Source: Polaromonas sp. (GTDB lineage Bacteria > Pseudomonadota > Gammaproteobacteria > Burkholderiales > Burkholderiaceae_C). Taken from it: a stretch of 36,336 nucleotides of DNA. Location of the stretch: NCBI GenBank assembly GCA_021731285.1, contig JAKFXR010000069.1, forward strand, positions 1-36,336. The letters are read 5' to 3'. A program made the position numbers and the translations under genes. Of this stretch, positions 34,144-36,336 are shown piece after piece. The notes beneath the pieces are model-generated. The model was given only the letters and a program-made list of their open reading frames with translations. It made no database searches and had not been told where the DNA came from. The first letter of the stretch is position 1; each line of letters opens with the position of its first letter.

Positions 34144-34392
34144 TCAATAGCACTTGCAAACCTGGCGCTCTCGAGGGGTGCCTTTGGCCGACAGCGGATA
34201 GGTGTTATCGGGAACTACTTGGGAAAAGCGCGGCTGACACTGCTTCCTGCATTCGGCGTGAAGGTCCCGCGGCGTCGGAAGGAAAGAGATGACAAGGTAT
34301 CCGATGGCCATAAAGAATGCGAATCCTAGCGTCGCCACGACCGGAAGAGGTAGGCGGCTTGTTGCACGTCGAAGAAACAGACGGAGATTCAT
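34144..34392 (-). CDS. Small Cys-rich membrane-anchored protein (first cassette gene)
   Basis: An 82-residue protein with an Arg-rich N-terminus, one hydrophobic segment (~17-38, 'VVATLGFAFFMAIGYLVISF') and a short C-terminal part with four cysteines ('CRKQCQP' and 'CKCY'). No family recognised; the positive-inside rule puts the Cys part outside the inner membrane, where it could form disulfides or bind metal. ATG at 34392 follows attC-1 by 3 nt and has no ribosome binding site of its own; it overlaps the stop of the leader ORF by ATGA. Confidence 0.7.
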   Translation of the reverse strand: MNLRLFLRRATSRLPLPVVATLGFAFFMAIGYLVISFLPTPRDLHAECRKQCQPRFSQVVPDNTYPLSAKGTPRERQVCKCY

Positions 34393-34472
34393 ATCGCCCA
34401 ACGTTGGAGTTGACCGGCGCGCGGAAGCACCTGCGCGTCCGTGTCGAACGACTTGTTAGGCTGCGTATTCAT
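34389..34472 (-). CDS. 27-codon leader ORF running through attC-1
   Basis: ATG at 34472 has a strong ribosome binding site (GGGAGGGACG before ATG). The frame 'MNTQPNKSFDTDAQ...QRWAI' crosses all of attC-1 and ends in TGA overlapping the next gene's ATG. I read it as a translational leader that delivers ribosomes to a cassette gene lacking its own site, as ORF-11 does at attI1 of class 1 integrons. A TATAGT -10-like hexamer (34512-34517, minus) lies about 40 nt upstream with no good -35. Confidence 0.55.
   Translation of the reverse strand: MNTQPNKSFDTDAQVLPRAGQLQRWAI
34396..34461 (-). other. attC-1 site
   Basis: Minus strand: GCCTAAC left end and GTTGGGC right end, both matching consensus; 66 bp. 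Arm pairs are weaker than in attC-4 or attC-5. It is the 5'-most site of the array. The 34473-34612 stretch upstream shows no integrase gene or clear attI. Confidence 0.78.
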
Positions 34473-34612
34473 CGTCCCTCCCGCAATTCTTGTTGATTGG
34501 CCTTGGACCGCACTATAGCCTGAGGACCGGGCAGATCTATGCGCGGTGTACCAGGTGTTGAAGCTTGCCGCAGGCGGCTTGGTAACGCTGCTGAATGCTT
34601 TGCCTATGTATC

Positions 34613-34778
34613 GCTACTCTTTTCATAGCAATACCTACCCATGGTTAAAGGGCGAACTGCGGTTTTTATTCATGACGAACAGCGTCCAACCGTTTTGAAG
34701 CAGATTGACCAGGACTTGAAAGCCAAATCGCGGCATCGCCCTTTAGCGACTGGAATAGTTTGCTATAAAAACAAGAGC
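34613..34778. mobile_element. 166-bp MITE-like element, copy B
   Basis: Same length, orientation and end structure as copy A: 17-nt palindromes at 34613-34629 (GCTAC-TCTTTTC-ATAGC) and, decayed, at 34762-34778 (GCTAT-AAAAACA-AGAGC). Inner inverted block TAAAGGGCGA pairs with TCGCCCTTTA. By hand, about 106 of 166 positions match copy A without gaps, best at the ends and poorest in the middle. No target duplication seen. A short ORF from 34641 across it is probably chance. The 34473-34829 gene-free gap is mostly this element. Confidence 0.7.
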
Positions 34779-34787
34779 ACCCAAGAA

Positions 34788-34813
34788 GGCTTCGACAAGC
34801 TCAGCCCGAACGG
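34788..34813. repeat. REP-like 26-nt intergenic repeat
   Basis: GGCTTCGACAAGCTCAGC followed by CCGAACGG, the reverse complement of the CCGTTC-GGGCTGAGC-TTGTCGAAG type motif common between genes in many proteobacteria. It lies just past the sixA stop and next to element B. Confidence 0.6.
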
Positions 34814-34829
34814 AGCGCAAGCCCCAGCC

Positions 34830-35303
34830 CTAAAGCACCTCAGGCGACTGCACCGTCACCACCACCGTCTGCGCCCCGCCCTCGCGTTCGCGATTGCGCA
34901 GCCACCAGACGGCGCCTTTTTTGACGGTGCAATCGCTTTCCTGCAGGTTCAGCAGTTGGGCGATGACCTGGCCCAGGGTGGGCTGGTGGCCGATGACGAG
35001 GATGGGCAGTTTGTTGCTGGGCCACTGCACCAGTTCCAGCACTTGCGAAGGCGGCGCGTCGGGGCCCAGCTCTGCGCGTATCTTGTATTTGCGGCCCAGG
35101 GCCAGTGCGGTCTGCTCGCAGCGGCGGGCCGGGCTGACGAGGATGCGTGCGCCTTCGGGCAACTGGCGGTCCAGCCAGGTGGCCATGCGCGCGGCTTGCT
35201 TTTCGCCGCGCGGGGTCAGGGAGCGCTCCAAGTCTGGCTTGGCGTTTGCGTCGCCGGGCACCACGTCCTCGGCTTCTGCATGACGCCAGAGAATCAGGTC
35301 CAT
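34830..35303 (-). CDS. sixA: Phosphohistidine phosphatase SixA
   Basis: A 157-residue histidine-phosphatase-superfamily protein. The R-H motif 'LILWRHAEAED' (H8) near the start, 'RSLTPRGEKQAARMATWL', 'ILVSPARRCEQTALAL' and 'PILVIGHQPTLGQVIAQLL' with the second catalytic His are all SixA features. It removes phosphate from phosphohistidine on Hpt-type proteins. ATG at 35303 is 2 nt after the ppk stop, so the two are co-transcribed; the longer frame runs antisense-free but overlaps ppk and is not conserved. Confidence 0.92.
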   Translation of the reverse strand: MDLILWRHAEAEDVVPGDANAKPDLERSLTPRGEKQAARMATWLDRQLPEGARILVSPARRCEQTALALGRKYKIRAELGPDAPPSQVLELVQWPSNKLPILVIGHQPTLGQVIAQLLNLQESDCTVKKGAVWWLRNREREGGAQTVVVTVQSPEVL

Positions 35304-35305
35304 CT

Positions 35306-36336
35306 TCAGCGCACCTCCACCTGACCGGTGACGGAGTAGCGGGCCATCAGAGCCGACTGCGCACCATGCGCCTCGGTGTTTGCTGCGGGTTTGACCCGCA
35401 GGTAGCTGCCGTCGGGCTGCAGGTCCCAGGCGTCGCGCCTGTCGTGCAGGTAGGCCACCAGGCACTCGTCGATGATGCGCTGGCGCATCACCGGGTCGGT
35501 CACTGTCCAGGCCAGCTCCACGCGCCTGAGCATGTTGCGGTTCATCCAGTCGGCACTCGACAGGTACAGGGTTTCCTCGCCGGCGCAGCGGAAGTAAAAA
35601 ATGCGTGAATGCTCCAGAAAGCGGCCAATGATGGAGCGCACGCGGATGTTGTCGGTCAGGCCAGGCACCTGGGCCGGCAACATGCAGGCGCCGCGCACCA
35701 CCAGGTCGATCTTCACACCGCGCTGCCCTGCCCTGACCAGGGCCAGCATCAGGGTCTCGTCGGTCAGCGCATTCATCTTGGCGACGATGCGGGTGTCTTT
35801 GCCCTGGGCCGCTGCCTCGCCCAGCAAATCAATCTTCTCAATCAGCTTGCGGTGCAACTGAAACGGCGCCATCAGCAGGCGGCTCAACTTGGGCAGCTTG
35901 CTCTGGCTGGCCAGGTGCACAAACACATTGTCGATGTCGGCCGTCAGCGCAGCGTCGGCGGTGAGGTAGCTCACGTCGGTGTACAGGCGCGCCGTCTTGG
36001 GGTTGTAGTTGCCGGTGGACAGATGCGCGTAGCGCTTGAGGTGATGACCTTCGCGCCGCGTCACCAGCAGCATCTTGGCGTGGGTTTTCAGGCCCACCAC
36101 CCCATAGACGACCTGCGCGCCTATGGACTCGAGCATCTCGGCCCAGTTGATGTTGGCTTCTTCGTCAAAGCGGGCCTTGAGCTCCAGCACCACCATGACT
36201 TCCTTGCCGCGGCGCACGGCTTCGCGCAGCAGCACCATCAGCTCAGAGTCAGACCCGGTGCGGTAAATCGTCTGCTTGATGGCCAGCACCTGCGGGTCAT
36301 TGACCGCCTCGCGCAGAAAGTCGAGCACGCCGTCAA
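35306..36336 (-). CDS. ppk: Polyphosphate kinase 1, C-terminal half (cut by window edge)
   Basis: About 343 residues of PPK1, which makes polyphosphate from ATP; the 5' end is beyond the window. 'VLAIKQTIYRTGSDSELMVL' is the start of the first phospholipase-D-like catalytic domain. The autophosphorylated His equivalent to E. coli H435 is in 'GLKTHAKMLLVTRREG' and the H592 equivalent in 'IIGRFLEHSRIFYF'. 'ALTDETLMLALVRAGQRGVKIDLVVRG' (split) and 'YLSSADWMNRNMLRRVE' are typical C2-domain segments. A ~40-residue tail after 'YLHDRRDAWDLQPDGSY' is normal. It is coupled to sixA and works opposite to ppx. Confidence 0.96.
   Translation of the reverse strand, partial: DGVLDFLREAVNDPQVLAIKQTIYRTGSDSELMVLLREAVRRGKEVMVVLELKARFDEEANINWAEMLESIGAQVVYGVVGLKTHAKMLLVTRREGHHLKRYAHLSTGNYNPKTARLYTDVSYLTADAALTADIDNVFVHLASQSKLPKLSRLLMAPFQLHRKLIEKIDLLGEAAAQGKDTRIVAKMNALTDETLMLALVRAGQRGVKIDLVVRGACMLPAQVPGLTDNIRVRSIIGRFLEHSRIFYFRCAGEETLYLSSADWMNRNMLRRVELAWTVTDPVMRQRIIDECLVAYLHDRRDAWDLQPDGSYLRVKPAANTEAHGAQSALMARYSVTGQVEVR

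Noticed and set aside
29297..34778. CRISPR array or tandem repeats behind the repeated motifs
   Set aside because: The repeats are irregularly spaced, are palindromes or attC sites, and no unit-spacer pattern or cas gene is present.
34641..35324. 227-codon plus-strand frame starting inside element B
   Set aside because: Most of it is antisense to sixA, and the part in element B is not conserved with copy A.

Overview
The window looks like chromosome of a betaproteobacterium, most likely Comamonadaceae (Polaromonas/Rhodoferax/Acidovorax type). Reasons: moderately high GC, a trxA-rho-rpmE block with a CxxC-less L31, a pstSCAB-phoU-phoB-phoR cluster close to ppx and ppk, and many copies of a 17-nt palindrome (GCTAT-N7-ATAGC) of a kind I associate with this family. 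The genus is inference.

Layout. 1-1678: two overlapping signalling genes on the minus strand (a REC/degenerate-cyclase-like response regulator and a GAF sensor cut by the window edge). 1894-3252: a flavoprotein. 3465-9298: an overlapping two-gene AddAB-like helicase/nuclease operon for double-strand break repair. 9478-11864 (+): trxA, rho and rpmE. 11961-15100 (+): a large membrane protein and a MATE exporter. 15072-21682 (-): the complete phosphate system pstS-C-A-B-phoU-phoB-phoR with a clear Pho box ahead of pstS. 21753-25077 (-): an MliC-like lipoprotein with its own good Pho-box candidate, then an overlapping CheX / CheY / PilJ-N-Hpt-kinase chemosensory-type operon. 25239-26735 (+): ppx. 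26805-27224 (+): a histone-H1-like Lys/Ala/Pro-rich protein behind a palindromic operator-like promoter.

27278-34778 is an accessory region lying between ppx and the sixA-ppk pair (34830-36336), genes that would make functional sense together. Its left part carries small stand-alone genes (GNAT, DUF2867, DUF486/DMT, SRPBCC). The right part (about 31.05-34.47 kb) reads as an integron gene-cassette array on the minus strand. Small orphan genes (GNAT, DUF1330, an AbiU2/HEPN-like protein, two small membrane proteins, HAD and rhodanese) are separated by attC-like sites with RYYYAAC/GTTRRRY ends and imperfect hairpin arms. Several cassette stop codons lie inside or next to an attC end. No integrase gene is in the window, so this is a cluster of attC sites lacking an integrase (CALIN), or the distal part of a larger integron.

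The most interesting structure is that this array, plus three further genes, is bracketed by two same-orientation copies of an exactly 166-bp non-coding element (29297-29462 and 34613-34778). Each copy has a 17-nt palindrome at both ends and imperfect inverted repeats about 45 nt long. The two copies are about 64% identical without gaps by my hand count. I read them as a MITE-like family that may have mobilised or trapped the cassette block. A 27-codon leader ORF with its own ribosome binding site runs straight through the first attC and overlaps the first cassette gene by ATGA, much like ORF-11 in class 1 integrons.

Physiologically the core genes link phosphate sensing and uptake (PhoBR, PhoU, Pst) with polyphosphate turnover (Ppk makes it, Ppx degrades it). 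No tRNA, rRNA, CRISPR array or recognisable transposase was seen.
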